A DNA stretch of 64,000 bases, taken from an uncultured Granulosicoccaceae bacterium. Lineage in GTDB: Bacteria; Pseudomonadota; Gammaproteobacteria; CALCKW01. Positions 8,800 to 18,436 of this stretch are shown here, piece by piece; position 1 is the stretch's first letter; each line of letters opens with the position of its first letter. Under the pieces are notes generated by a model, which was not told the DNA's origin, did not search any database, and saw only the letters and a program-made list of their open reading frames with translations. Location: positions 248,001 to 312,000 of the forward strand of contig CALCKW010000002.1 of NCBI GenBank assembly GCA_937965695.1. The letters are read 5' to 3'. The position numbers and the translations under genes are program-made.

Positions 8800-11454
8800 A
8801 TGTCGAATACCCCGGACTTGGATCCTACCGAGACACAAGAGTGGCAAGACGCGCTCGACACCGTGATTGAACTCGAAGGTGTAGAGCGTGCGCACTTTTT
8901 GTTGGAGCGCATGATCGACCAGTCTCGGCGCGCCGGCGCAAATTTGCCCTACTCGGCGACGACAGCCTACATCAATACGATCCCAGTCAATCGGCAAGTT
9001 CCTATGCCTGGTGATTCAGAGCTTGAGCACCAGCTCCGATCAATGATCCGTTGGAATGCGACGGCGATGGTTCAAAAAGCCAATCAGCGCGATTCTAGCC
9101 TTGGTGGCCACATCGCCAGCTTCGCCTCTTCCGCCACTCTATATGATGTGGGATTCAGTCACTTCTTCCATGCCCCCACTGCCGAGCACGGTGGAGACTT
9201 AGTTTTTGTCCAAGGTCACAGCTCACCCGGCGTTTACTCACGAGCTTTTTTAGAAGGAAGGCTCACTGAAGAGCAATTGGACAACTTTCGACGCGAAGCC
9301 GATGGCAAAGGTATTTCCTCTTACCCTCACCCATGGCTGATGCCTGACTTCTGGCAGTTCCCAACGGTCTCGATGGGCCTCGGACCTATCTGCGCAATTT
9401 ATCAAGCGCGCTTTCTGAAGTACTTGCAGCATCGCGGCCTTGCAAAAACGGACAACCGTCAGGTTTGGGCTTTCTTGGGTGACGGCGAAACAGACGAACC
9501 CGAGTCACTAGGCGCTATCGCGCTGGCTGGCCGAGAAAAACTGGGCAACCTCAATTTCGTTGTCAACTGTAACTTGCAACGTCTCGATGGACCGGTACGT
9601 GGCAACGGCAAGATCATCCAAGAGCTAGAAGGCGTTTTTCGGGGCGCTGGCTGGAATGTGATTAAAGTTGTGTGGGGTTCCTATTGGGACCCACTGCTCG
9701 CGCAGGACCATAACGGCAAGTTGAAACAGTTAATGATGGAAGTCGTCGATGGCGAGTACCAAAACTGTAAAGCCAAGGGTGGAAAATATACCCGAGAGAA
9801 TTTTTTCAACCGCTACGAAGAAACGAAAAAAATGGTTGCCAGCCTCTCCGATGAAGATATCTGGCGATTAAACCGCGGTGGTCACGATCCACACAAAGTC
9901 TATGCGGCTTACCACGAAGCAGTAGCGAACCCCGATCAGCCGACTGTTATCTTGGCTAAGACGGTCAAGGGCTATGGCATGGGCGAGTCTGGCGAAGGCA
10001 CCAATACCACACACTCGCAAAAGAAAATGGCCGTCGATTCTTTAAAGAAAATGCGCGACCGTTTCAGTATTCCCCTTGATGACGAGCAAGTTGAGAACCT
10101 GGAGTACATCAAACCAGATCCCGAACATCCCGCCATTAAGTACATGCACGCGCAACGCAAAAAGCTGGGTGGTTACCTGCCACAGCGCAACAAATTTGCT
10201 GCACCTTTAGAAGTGCCAGCACTGGACACATTCAAGAATTTGCTCGGTGATTCGGGCGAGCGTGAGATGTCGACCACCATGGTTTTTGTGCGCATTCTGA
10301 CTGCACTCACCAAAGACAAAAAAATTGGCAAAAACATTGTGCCTATCGTGCCCGATGAAGCGCGAACCTTTGGCATGGAAGGCATGTTCCGACAGCTCGG
10401 CATATACAGCTCTGTCGGGCAGCTCTACGAGCCGCAAGATCGTGATCAGATCATGTACTACAAGGAAGACAAGAGCGGCCAAATCCTAGAAGAAGGTATC
10501 AATGAGGCCGGTGCAATGAGCTCTTGGATTGCTGCGGCCACGGCCTATTCCACCCACGGTGTGAATATGGTGCCCTTCTATATTTACTACTCCATGTTTG
10601 GCTTTCAGCGAATTGGTGATCTCGCTTGGCTGGCAGGAGACATGAGTGCACGTGGCTTTTTGATCGGTGGTACTGCGGGCCGAACGACGTTAAACGGCGA
10701 AGGCTTGCAGCATGAAGACGGTCACAGCCACATCCAAGCTAACACCATTCCAAACTGCGTTAGCTATGACCCTTGTTATGCCTATGAGCTTGCGGTGATT
10801 GTGCAACACGGGATGAAGCGCATGTACACCGATCAGGAAAATGTTTTCTACTACATCACCACGATGAACGAGAACTACAACCACCCCGCCATGCCAAAAG
10901 ATGCAGAAGACGGCATCATCCGTGGTTTGTATCAGCTTAAGGCCGGTGGCTCTGATAAGCTTCGTGTCACCTTGTTGGGCTCAGGTACTATTTTACGAGA
11001 AGTAGAAAAAGCAGCCACTATGCTGAAAGACGACTGGGGTGTCGACTCCGACGTCTGGAGTGTCACTAGCTTCAATGAGCTGGCTCGAGACGGTCAAGCC
11101 GTCGAACGTTGGAACCTACTCAACTCTGAAAAGCCTCAAAAAGTGGCTTACGTCACGGAAGCTTTGCAGGCCACCGAATGCCCTGTCGTGGCGGCAACCG
11201 ACTACATGAAGAACCACGCGGAACAAATTCGTGCCTGGGTACCGCACAACTATAAAGTTCTGGGTACAGACGGATTTGGTCGATCGGATACTCGCGATGC
11301 GCTTCGTGATTTCTTTGAAGTTGATGCACGTTATGTGACAGTCGCAGCACTTCGCTCTTTGGCCGACGAAGGTAAAATAGAGATGAAGACAGTCAGTGAG
11401 GCAGTTGCCAAGTACGGTCTAAATCCAGACAAACCTAACCCAATTTCGGTTTAA
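8800..11454 (+). CDS. aceE: Pyruvate dehydrogenase E1 component, homodimeric
   Basis: This 884-residue thiamine-diphosphate enzyme decarboxylates pyruvate and reductively acetylates the lipoyl domains of AceF. The start at the second in-frame ATG (MSNTPDLDPTETQEW) is preferred: GGAGAAG lies 5 bases before it, whereas the upstream ATG has no good ribosome site. Visible motifs include the substrate-site region GGHIASFASSATLYD and the ThDP/Mg2+ motif beginning GDGETDEPES (Gly at residue 227). The C-terminal VTSFNELARDGQ and TDGFGRSDTR regions are also present. Length matches the gammaproteobacterial homodimeric E1. It is the first gene of a three-gene PDH operon, 28 bp before aceF. Confidence 0.98.
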   Translation: MSNTPDLDPTETQEWQDALDTVIELEGVERAHFLLERMIDQSRRAGANLPYSATTAYINTIPVNRQVPMPGDSELEHQLRSMIRWNATAMVQKANQRDSSLGGHIASFASSATLYDVGFSHFFHAPTAEHGGDLVFVQGHSSPGVYSRAFLEGRLTEEQLDNFRREADGKGISSYPHPWLMPDFWQFPTVSMGLGPICAIYQARFLKYLQHRGLAKTDNRQVWAFLGDGETDEPESLGAIALAGREKLGNLNFVVNCNLQRLDGPVRGNGKIIQELEGVFRGAGWNVIKVVWGSYWDPLLAQDHNGKLKQLMMEVVDGEYQNCKAKGGKYTRENFFNRYEETKKMVASLSDEDIWRLNRGGHDPHKVYAAYHEAVANPDQPTVILAKTVKGYGMGESGEGTNTTHSQKKMAVDSLKKMRDRFSIPLDDEQVENLEYIKPDPEHPAIKYMHAQRKKLGGYLPQRNKFAAPLEVPALDTFKNLLGDSGEREMSTTMVFVRILTALTKDKKIGKNIVPIVPDEARTFGMEGMFRQLGIYSSVGQLYEPQDRDQIMYYKEDKSGQILEEGINEAGAMSSWIAAATAYSTHGVNMVPFYIYYSMFGFQRIGDLAWLAGDMSARGFLIGGTAGRTTLNGEGLQHEDGHSHIQANTIPNCVSYDPCYAYELAVIVQHGMKRMYTDQENVFYYITTMNENYNHPAMPKDAEDGIIRGLYQLKAGGSDKLRVTLLGSGTILREVEKAATMLKDDWGVDSDVWSVTSFNELARDGQAVERWNLLNSEKPQKVAYVTEALQATECPVVAATDYMKNHAEQIRAWVPHNYKVLGTDGFGRSDTRDALRDFFEVDARYVTVAALRSLADEGKIEMKTVSEAVAKYGLNPDKPNPISV

Positions 11455-11482
11455 GGCAGCTAAGAACGGAGTACAGAAGATA

Positions 11483-13105
11483 ATGAGTAATCTGATTGAA
11501 GTTCGCGTACCCGACATCGGGGACTCTACCGACGTTGAAGTCATCGAAATCTTGGTTAGCGTTGGTGACGCGGTGGCGGTGGAAGACTCCATCGTCACGC
11601 TGGAGTCGGATAAGGCAAGCATGGATATACCGTCCCCTGCCGCCGGTGTCATCAAAGAATTAAAATTGACTGTCGGTGACAAAACCAACCAAGGCGACCT
11701 CATGCTGATGCTAGAGGTGGCTGATGAAGCAGCGGCTGAGCCAACAGCTACAGGAGAACCTGAGCCTGCAGCCGCGACCACACCAGATACCAACGGTGCA
11801 GAACCCGTGACTGAAGTATCCGTCCTTGTCCCAGACATCGGAGACTCTAAAGACGTAGAGGTGATTGAGCTTTTAGTCGCTGTGGGCGATACCGTGGCCG
11901 TAGAGGATTCACTGGTGACGCTCGAATCGGATAAGGCCAGTATGGACATTCCCTCCTCGGCTGCGGGTGTGATTAAATCCATCGCCATCAAATTGGGTGA
12001 CAAAGTGAACCCGGGTGATCTGGTGTTAGTGCTCGAGGGCAGCGAAGCACTTGCCCCCAGCGCTCCAGTCCCGCAAGTACCCGCTTCTGATGAACCAGCC
12101 CCTGCCCCTGCCCCTGCCCCTGCGGAGGCTACCCCGGCGACCAAAAACCCGTCTGTCAGTTCACCCACTGCCCATTTACCGGGTGCTAAGTTTCACGCAT
12201 CTCCCGCAATACGCAAGTATGCGCGCGAACTGGGAACGAGCTTAAGCAATGTCACTGGCAGCGGACGAAAGGGTCGCATTGTTAAAGAGGACGTTACCGC
12301 CTACATAAAAAGCGTCATGGAGGGTGCAGGAACACCTGGTGGCGTGAGTAGCGGTGTTACAAACGGTGCTGGTATCCCTTCGATCCCCGAGATTGATTTC
12401 AGTAAATTTGGTGAAATCGAGCGGGTAGAAATGGGCCGTATTCCAAAACTATCTGCGGCTAATTTGCATCGCGCATGGCTCAATCTGCCGATGGTTACGC
12501 ACCACGATGAAGCCGATATCACCGAGCTAGAAGACTTTCGACGTTCACTCAAAGCCGAAGCTGAGAAAAATGGTATACGTGTCACGGGCTTGGTGTTCCA
12601 CATGAAAGTTTTGGCTGCCTGTTTGAAAGCTTTTCCAAAATTTAACAGCTCCATCACCTCCGATGGCGAAGCTCTTATCTATAAGAAGTACTTCAACATT
12701 GGCATTGCGGTAGATACACCCAACGGCTTGGTTGTGCCAGTTTTCAAAGATGTCGATAAAAAATCAATCTATGAGCTCTCAGCTGAGATAATGGATATAT
12801 CCACACGAGCACGCGAAAAGAAACTAAAAGGCAACGAGATGCAAGGTGCCTGTATGACCATATCGAGCTTGGGTGGCATTGGTGGAACAGCTTTTACACC
12901 GATTGTAAATGCTCCCGAAGCTGCGATCATGGGTATTACGCGAGCTCGCATGCAGCCCGTTTGGAATGGCAAAGAATTTGTTCCTCGCATGATGTGTCCA
13001 TTGGACATGACCTACGACCATCGTATTATCGATGGAGCGGATGCAGCGCGATTTGTCGCTCATTATTGCCAATTGATCGGTGACGTTCGCCGCGTCTTAT
13101 TGTAA
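11483..13105 (+). CDS. aceF: Dihydrolipoamide acetyltransferase (PDH E2) with two lipoyl domains
   Basis: The 540-residue E2 core subunit transfers acetyl groups from lipoamide to CoA. Two nearly identical lipoyl domains carry lipoylated Lys at K44 and K151 (each ESDKASMDIP). An Ala/Pro linker follows, in which the codons for EPAPAPAPAP form a short repeat at about 12097-12122. The peripheral subunit-binding domain is near residues 235-272 (HASPAIRKYARELG, GSGRKGRIVKEDV). The catalytic domain ends with DHRIIDGADAARF, whose His (about 513) is the active-site base. The number of lipoyl domains in E2 varies between one and three among proteobacteria. Confidence 0.98.
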   Translation: MSNLIEVRVPDIGDSTDVEVIEILVSVGDAVAVEDSIVTLESDKASMDIPSPAAGVIKELKLTVGDKTNQGDLMLMLEVADEAAAEPTATGEPEPAAATTPDTNGAEPVTEVSVLVPDIGDSKDVEVIELLVAVGDTVAVEDSLVTLESDKASMDIPSSAAGVIKSIAIKLGDKVNPGDLVLVLEGSEALAPSAPVPQVPASDEPAPAPAPAPAEATPATKNPSVSSPTAHLPGAKFHASPAIRKYARELGTSLSNVTGSGRKGRIVKEDVTAYIKSVMEGAGTPGGVSSGVTNGAGIPSIPEIDFSKFGEIERVEMGRIPKLSAANLHRAWLNLPMVTHHDEADITELEDFRRSLKAEAEKNGIRVTGLVFHMKVLAACLKAFPKFNSSITSDGEALIYKKYFNIGIAVDTPNGLVVPVFKDVDKKSIYELSAEIMDISTRAREKKLKGNEMQGACMTISSLGGIGGTAFTPIVNAPEAAIMGITRARMQPVWNGKEFVPRMMCPLDMTYDHRIIDGADAARFVAHYCQLIGDVRRVLL

Positions 13106-13115
13106 GGGGTACGAC

Positions 13116-14915
13116 ATGGCAGAATTAAAAACCATAGAAGTCCCTGGTATCGGTGACTCACAAGATGTCGAGGTCATTGAGCTGTTGGTTTCAGTAGGTG
13201 ATACCGTCGCAATTGAGGATTCGCTTTTAACGTTAGAATCCGATAAGGCAAGCATGGATGTTCCAAGCCCTTTCGCCGGTACTATCACCAGCTTGCAAGT
13301 TAAGGTTGGCGACAAAGTCAGCGAAGGCTCCGTTATCGGTGTTATGGAAGTACAGGTATCAAGTGCGACTGAGACAGCTAAAGTCGACGTGCTCGTCGCC
13401 CCCGAGACTCCTGTCGCAGCACCCGCGGCAGCATCTCATGGCGGTGACGCTGATATTGAGTGTGATTTACTTGTACTAGGTGCCGGCCCAGGTGGCTACT
13501 CCGCTGCATTCAGAGCGGCCGATCTTGGTCTGAAAACAGTCATTGTCGAGCGTTATGGCAACCTTGGTGGTGTCTGCCTAAATGTGGGTTGTATTCCATC
13601 CAAAGCGTTGCTTCACGTGGCGCATGTCATGGATGAGGCTCAGCACATGAGCGAGCTCGGGATCAGTTTCGGTGCACCGAAAATCGAAATAGATAAGCTA
13701 CGCGATCACAAAGAAAAGGTCGTCGGCAAGCTTACTGGCGGCCTAGCTGCGATGGCCAAGATGCGTAAGGTTCAGAGTGTTCGAGGCAACGGCCGCTTTC
13801 TAGATCCTTTTCATCTCGAAGTTACCGAAACTCAAGGCGACGGAAAAGACGAAAGCCAATCCAAACAGACGATAAAGTTTAAACGCTGCATTATTGCTGC
13901 TGGAAGCCAATCGGTAAAGCTGCCCTTCTTGCCCGAAGACCCACGAATCGTGGATTCGACGGGTGCGCTAGCATTGGCCTCGGTACCTAAACGTATGCTG
14001 GTGATTGGTGGAGGCATCATCGGCCTTGAAATGGCAACCGTCTATTCAACACTCGGTACTCGTATTGACGTTGTGGAAATGCTGGATGGCTTGATGCAAG
14101 GTGCGGATCGAGATCTAGTGAAAGTATGGGACAAGAAAAATAAACATCGCTTTGATCATTTGATGCTCAAAACCAAAACCGTTTCCGCTGAAGCCAAGCC
14201 TGACGGTATCCATGTGCAATTTGAAGGAGCAAGTGCTACGGCAGAAGCCCAAGTCTACGACCTAGTTCTACAAGCAGTTGGGCGTTCACCGAATGGTGGC
14301 AAGTTAGGCGCAAACAACGCGGGAATTGCAGTAAGTGATCGTGGATACATTGACGTCGACACGCAGATGCGCACAAACGTGCCGCATATTTTTGCAATAG
14401 GCGATATTGTGGGGCAGCCAATGCTGGCACACAAAGCTGTACACGAAGCACATGTAGCAGCGGAAGTTGCAGCCGGTGACTTGCAAAATGATGACAAGCT
14501 CAAATCTAGCGCTTTCGACCCCATGCAAATACCCTCTGTCGCCTACACCGACCCTGAAGTCGCTTGGGCTGGCAAGACAGAAGAACAATGCAAGGCCGAG
14601 GGCATAAAGATAGATAAGGGCGTTTTCCCTTGGGCTGCATCAGGCCGTGCAATCGCCAACACGCGTGACGAGGGATTTACCAAGCTTTTATTCGACCAGG
14701 AGAGTGGTCGAATCATCGGTGGTGGCGTGGTTGGAACCAATGCAGGCGATTTGATCAGTGAAGTCTGTTTAGCCATAGAAATGGGGTGTGATGCGGTAGA
14801 TATCGGAAAAACTATACATCCCCACCCAACTCTGGGTGAATCGATTGGAATGGCCGCTGAAGTTGCCCACGGTGTTTGCACGGACCTCCCACCTCAGAAA
14901 AAACCAAAGAAGTGA
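13116..14915 (+). CDS. lpdA: Dihydrolipoamide dehydrogenase (E3) with N-terminal lipoyl domain
   Basis: The 599-residue flavoprotein reoxidises dihydrolipoamide with NAD+. The ATG at the start of MAELKTIEVPGIG is chosen because AAGGGG lies seven bases upstream and the lipoyl domain starts there; this puts it 10 bp after aceF. Residues 1-80 form a lipoyl domain with K44. The linker is Ala-rich, followed by the FAD dinucleotide fold (LLVLGAGPGGYSAAF). The redox disulfide is in GGVCLNVGCIPSK, the NAD fold in VIGGGIIGLEMA, and the C-terminal active-site pair in HPHPTLGE. E3 subunits with a fused lipoyl domain are known from Neisseria and other proteobacteria. The fused domain resembles those of AceF closely, which suggests duplication within the operon. 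Confidence 0.97.
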   Translation: MAELKTIEVPGIGDSQDVEVIELLVSVGDTVAIEDSLLTLESDKASMDVPSPFAGTITSLQVKVGDKVSEGSVIGVMEVQVSSATETAKVDVLVAPETPVAAPAAASHGGDADIECDLLVLGAGPGGYSAAFRAADLGLKTVIVERYGNLGGVCLNVGCIPSKALLHVAHVMDEAQHMSELGISFGAPKIEIDKLRDHKEKVVGKLTGGLAAMAKMRKVQSVRGNGRFLDPFHLEVTETQGDGKDESQSKQTIKFKRCIIAAGSQSVKLPFLPEDPRIVDSTGALALASVPKRMLVIGGGIIGLEMATVYSTLGTRIDVVEMLDGLMQGADRDLVKVWDKKNKHRFDHLMLKTKTVSAEAKPDGIHVQFEGASATAEAQVYDLVLQAVGRSPNGGKLGANNAGIAVSDRGYIDVDTQMRTNVPHIFAIGDIVGQPMLAHKAVHEAHVAAEVAAGDLQNDDKLKSSAFDPMQIPSVAYTDPEVAWAGKTEEQCKAEGIKIDKGVFPWAASGRAIANTRDEGFTKLLFDQESGRIIGGGVVGTNAGDLISEVCLAIEMGCDAVDIGKTIHPHPTLGESIGMAAEVAHGVCTDLPPQKKPKK

Positions 14916-14922
14916 TTATTTC

Positions 14923-14956
14923 GCTGTCGGCCATCCTTTGCCGACAGCAATTTATT
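14923..14956 (+). terminator. Rho-independent-type terminator after lpdA
   Basis: A perfect 9-bp stem, GCTGTCGGC/GCCGACAGC, with an 8-base loop is followed by AATTTATT. The U-tract is interrupted but the placement 8 bp past the lpdA stop supports termination of the PDH operon. Confidence 0.75.
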
Positions 14957-15220
14957 CCACAATGCGACGTTAGTAAAACACCGACTTCAGAAGCTATTGC
15001 CTCTCGATCGACACAGACCATTCAGAGATTGATGTACAGTCCTTGCTAAACGTTGCATTCGATCTATGCAACGGCGTGCAACCCCACTAATTTTTTTCTT
15101 CCATCAATATATGGTGCCGAAAAAAGCACTGCATCACATCTTTGTGCTAAAAATAACTGGAGAATGCAGAAGCTCTAAGTCAATTTCGCAAATCAAATTT
15201 TTAAAGGTGTTTCGGACTGT
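14957..15220. other. Intergenic region before the doxX-type gene
   Basis: About 264 bp follow the terminator without a supported gene. The stretch near 15086-15200 is AT-richer than its surroundings and presumably holds the DoxX promoter. No clear -35/-10 pair could be chosen. Confidence 0.3.
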
Positions 15221-15640
15221 ATGTTGGACGACTTTCAAGAACCCTACTCACAGGGAAACGACGCTGGGAAGCTTATACTTCGGCTCGCCGTCGCCATTTT
15301 GCTCCTCTTGCATGGCATGGCTAAGCTACAAAATCCTGACATCATCAAAGCTCTTGCTCCAAGTTTCACTACCTTTTCACTGCCAATATATATAGCGTGG
15401 CTTGCATTAGTCGGTGAGTTACTCGCACCGCTCCTTCTTATAACTGGAATATTTACTCGCCTTGCAGGTGGGCTCGTCGCTTTTCAAATGGCTCTAGTGA
15501 TGGTTTTAGGAAATACAAGTGAACTCTTTTCATTTTTGCCTTTAGGCGGCTATGCCTTAGAATTACAGGCCATGTTCCTTTTTGCCGGAGTAAGCATCAG
15601 CTGTCTCGGCAGTGGTTATTATGCCCTGATGCGCGACTAA
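15221..15640 (+). CDS. DoxX-family integral membrane protein
   Basis: The 139-residue protein is almost entirely hydrophobic with four predicted membrane helices. The DoxX/YphA signature LILRLAVAILLLLHGMAKL is near residues 19-37, and GELLAPLLLITGIFTRLA sits in the third segment. Members are small inner-membrane proteins linked in various bacteria to quinol oxidation or thiol and oxidative stress. No specific function can be assigned. The Shine-Dalgarno is weak (GGACTG). It is a monocistronic unit facing the broken patatin gene. Confidence 0.85.
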   Translation: MLDDFQEPYSQGNDAGKLILRLAVAILLLLHGMAKLQNPDIIKALAPSFTTFSLPIYIAWLALVGELLAPLLLITGIFTRLAGGLVAFQMALVMVLGNTSELFSFLPLGGYALELQAMFLFAGVSISCLGSGYYALMRD

Positions 15641-15655
15641 TCATCGGTATTAGTC
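15631..15655. terminator. Imperfect hairpin at the doxX / patatin convergence
   Basis: The end of the doxX coding sequence and the following bases form an imperfect inverted repeat with arms around GACTAAT and ATTAGTC. It may end transcription from either side. No uninterrupted T-run follows. Confidence 0.35.
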
Positions 15656-15703
15656 ATGCGCAGATGGTTTAGTAAAAAACTAGCATTTGACTGACAGTGG
15701 ATG

Positions 15704-16783
15704 CTAAATCGGCTTCACGTGTGCAGCGATGTCACCACTGCTTGCCCAGTTGATAAATTGTTCACCCAGTTCTTCGCTTCGATCAACCGCATGGGTCCAA
15801 CGCTGAATTCTCTTTTTATCTCTTCCGCGAAACCGTTGAAAGTCCTGTCTTTTAGGGATTTTTCCACCATCGAGACTTGCTACATAGTCCTTGGACGGCG
15901 CAATTAGAACCACGTCGGTTAAAAGCTCAGGTGAAACCTTTCGCCAAGGCAAAAATTTGTCAAACCAACCTTCCACAAGATTTGAATAGAAATGCGGGTA
16001 GAGCACGAGACCCTGACTTGTACTAGTTCGTCTTGATACACGAGGTATCGGGTGCTAATCCAAGAGACCACCATCTCGATAGACCCCTTTAGCCGCACCG
16101 TCAATGGTTCTGATTGCATGCATGTAGACAGGCAATGAGCCAGAGGCAATTAAAGCCTGCCTGAAGTTTGCTCGGCTAAGACTAACGCGATCGCCGTCAA
16201 CCAATTGCCTTCCATCGTCTCTGCAATCCAATCTATCGTCACAGAACTGAGTTCTTGTCACAAAAGCCTTCAACTTCTCTCGAGACTTAAGGTTGGCGAC
16301 AAACATACGTAGCAATGCTTTTTGTTGCTGGCGCTTGTCCGTGCTCGCGAGCTGCTGATCAATACACCGAACGGCGCTTATCTGTAATCGGAAGTTTGGG
16401 TGGTGCAGCACCTGCTCGGCCGCCCCCGTACCTGCCACTGAATCAATTACTGGAGCCATTTGATCAGCAATGGAATCCGCGTCTACAGAATCGCTGTATC
16501 TTTGATTGACATAGGCGCAAGCAAGATTTTGCAAAGCACTTTTTGGATCACGATGCGCCGCGGCAGCGAGTTTAAATGCCCCAACTGAAGTCCCGTATAG
16601 GGCGATTTCATGGCTGCTATCGGCCAACCAATGACCAAACACCGCCTTATCCAAGCCAGCAATTGCCAGCCATTTTGCGGCACCCGATGCACCCATTACG
16701 CAATCGACATCAATAGGTGACAAGCCATTTTTCTGAATATGTTGCAGAGCTCTTTTGCCAGCATAAAGGGACAAATACGCCAA
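15704..16783 (-). pseudogene. Patatin-like phospholipase interrupted by one in-frame amber codon
   Basis: The frame encodes a patatin-like protein of about 359 codons split by a single TAG at 16055-16057. The N-terminal 242 codons contain the Gly-rich GASGAAKW segment, the nucleophile motif GTSVG and the catalytic-Asp motif ending YRDGGLLD. Reading continues in the same frame after TAG as HPIPRVS and then VLYPHFYSNLVEGWFDKF, to a normal stop. Family members usually have Tyr after DGGLLD, so a one-base change from TAC or TAT to TAG explains the break. The intact protein would be a Ser-Asp lipid acyl hydrolase. Truncation just after the Asp could leave a partial enzyme. A sequencing error or readthrough are alternatives. 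Confidence 0.85.
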
Positions 16784-16865
16784 TGTAATCCTCGCATCGC
16801 TTGATGTTCAAGCCATTATAGACTCGCTGCTCCTGTTGAACTGTCAGTAGCGTGCCGTGTCGTAA

Positions 16866-16894
16866 CTGCATAAAGTCGCCGCTAGGGCTACAAT
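16866..16894 (+). promoter_or_regulatory. Possible promoter of the FKBP gene
   Basis: CTGCAT (16866-16871) and TACAAT (16889-16894) are separated by 17 bp, about 75 bp before the start codon. The -10 is good and the -35 weak. Confidence 0.35.
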
Positions 16895-16973
16895 GGCGCT
16901 TGGAATTGTTGTTCTGTTGAAAACAGCAAACTCAAGTATTTTTGATTATCAATAATTTACATAGGAAAGTCCC

Positions 16974-17645
16974 GTGAAAAAGACTCTTACCGCCAGCTTG
17001 TTTTGCGCAGCATTGCTCCCTGCTATTGCTTTCGCAGCCGTAGAAACCGAAGAAGAGAAGCTGAGCTATAGCTTGGGTGTTTTAATTGGTGAGCGCATCC
17101 TCAGCAACTACGAAGGTGTTGATTACGAAGTACTGATGGAAGGCCTCAAAACTTCTCATCAGAAGGGCGAGCTGCTCATTCCGGGCGAGGAAGCCAACCA
17201 AATTGTTCAAGCTTATGCTCAAAAGCAAGCGGCTGCTCAAGCAGAGAAAGCCAAAGCCGAAGGCGCTGCGTTCTTGGCTGAACAAGCCACTCGCGAAGGT
17301 GTCAGTAAAACTGATAGCGGCCTACTCTATGAAGTGATGGAAACCGGTGAAGAGGGTGGAAAGCAACCAGCGGCAACCGACAAGGTGACTGTTCACTACG
17401 AAGGTAGTCTCATAGATGGCACTGTGTTTGACAGCTCAGTAGCCCGTGGTGAGCCGACATCTTTCGCGCTAAATCAGGTTATTCCCGGGTGGACTGAAGG
17501 TCTACAACTGATGCCTGTTGGCTCAAAATACAAATTTTTTATCCCCTCAGAGCTCGCCTATGGTGATCGTGGTGCCGGTCCAACAATTGGCCCAGATCAG
17601 ACACTGATCTTTGAAGTCGAGCTGATCAGTATAGATACTGAGTAA
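16974..17645 (+). CDS. Periplasmic FKBP-type peptidyl-prolyl isomerase (FkpA/Mip-like)
   Basis: The 223-residue protein has a signal peptide ([17 protein letters not shown], cleavage near residue 21). An N-terminal dimerisation domain follows ([17 protein letters not shown]) with a long Ala/Glu helix around residues 80-105. The C-terminal FKBP catalytic domain contains [18 protein letters not shown], the conserved [15 protein letters not shown] and the final [13 protein letters not shown]. It catalyses cis-trans isomerisation of prolyl bonds during folding of exported proteins. Mip-like and FkpA/FklB-like proteins cannot be separated confidently by eye. AGGAAAG upstream supports the start. 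A perfect hairpin terminator follows. Confidence 0.93.
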   Translation: MKKTLTASLFCAALLPAIAFAAVETEEEKLSYSLGVLIGERILSNYEGVDYEVLMEGLKTSHQKGELLIPGEEANQIVQAYAQKQAAAQAEKAKAEGAAFLAEQATREGVSKTDSGLLYEVMETGEEGGKQPAATDKVTVHYEGSLIDGTVFDSSVARGEPTSFALNQVIPGWTEGLQLMPVGSKYKFFIPSELAYGDRGAGPTIGPDQTLIFEVELISIDTE

Positions 17646-17710
17646 AATTTGGCCAAGAAGTCGGTTACCATCAACATGTGGCACCGCCTTCAGTCCTAAC
17701 GAGTATTACT

Positions 17711-17745
17711 GAAAACGGACAGGCATTGCTGTCCGTTTTCTATTT
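17711..17745 (+). terminator. Hairpin terminator between the FKBP gene and upp
   Basis: A perfect 12-bp stem, GAAAACGGACAG/CTGTCCGTTTTC, has a 6-base loop and is followed by TATTT. It ends 16 bp before the upp start codon, so it must either stop readthrough from upstream or act within a upp leader. Confidence 0.75.
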
Positions 17746-17761
17746 AAGGAGTCAGCACCTC

Positions 17762-18388
17762 ATGGCAGTACATTTGATAGACCACCCTCTAGTCGCTCAC
17801 AAAATTGGATTGATGCGCGCGGCTGATATCAGTACTAAGGCTTTCCGAGGCCTTGCTAGCGAGATAGGAACGCTTTTGACTTATGAGTCTACGAGGTCAT
17901 TGCCGACTGAGACAGTCGAAATAGACACCTGGAATGGACCAAGCAAAGTCAACCGCTTGCAAGGTAAAAAACCAACAGTCGTGCCGATATTGCGAGCAGG
18001 ATTAGGTATGTTGGACGGCGTATTAGTTGCTCTGCCCAATGCGCGCGTGAGTGTAGTGGGTTTGTATCGCGATGAAGAGACACTAGAACCCGTGCCCTAC
18101 TTCGACAAGCTGGTCACGGATATTGAGCAGCGTCTCGCGCTGGTCGTTGATCCAATGCTAGCAACGGGCGGCTCCGCGATAGCGACTGTCGATCTGATAA
18201 AGGCGAGAGGTTGCACCAATATAAGAGCGTTGTTCCTGGTTGCAGCTCCAGAGGGAATTGATGCCTTTACAGCAGCCCATCCAGATGTCGATGTTTACAC
18301 GGCAGCCATTGATTCACACCTTAACGACGACGGTTACATCATTCCGGGGTTGGGAGACGCAGGTGATAAACTTTTTGGCACCAAATAA
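17762..18388 (+). CDS. upp: Uracil phosphoribosyltransferase
   Basis: The 208-residue enzyme makes UMP from uracil and PRPP in pyrimidine salvage. The start is the ATG of [19 protein letters not shown], supported by AAGGAG eleven bases before it; the longer frame reads through the terminator hairpin. Family motifs include the region [14 protein letters not shown], the PRPP loop [12 protein letters not shown] and the uracil-binding C-terminal segment [14 protein letters not shown]. Length is the family norm. It is a single gene without the adjacent uraA permease often seen. Confidence 0.97.
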   Translation: MAVHLIDHPLVAHKIGLMRAADISTKAFRGLASEIGTLLTYESTRSLPTETVEIDTWNGPSKVNRLQGKKPTVVPILRAGLGMLDGVLVALPNARVSVVGLYRDEETLEPVPYFDKLVTDIEQRLALVVDPMLATGGSAIATVDLIKARGCTNIRALFLVAAPEGIDAFTAAHPDVDVYTAAIDSHLNDDGYIIPGLGDAGDKLFGTK

Positions 18389-18409
18389 GCCTTAGAAGTC
18401 CAAAAACAG

Positions 18410-18436
18410 ATGACAGGTTTTTCGCCTGTCATTTAT
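18410..18436. terminator. Bidirectional hairpin terminator between upp and the DUF599 gene
   Basis: The 8-bp arms ATGACAGG/CCTGTCAT enclose a 7-base loop containing TTTTT. The structure overlaps the last codons of the converging DUF599 gene. On the minus strand the stem is followed by CTGTTTTT. Confidence 0.65.
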
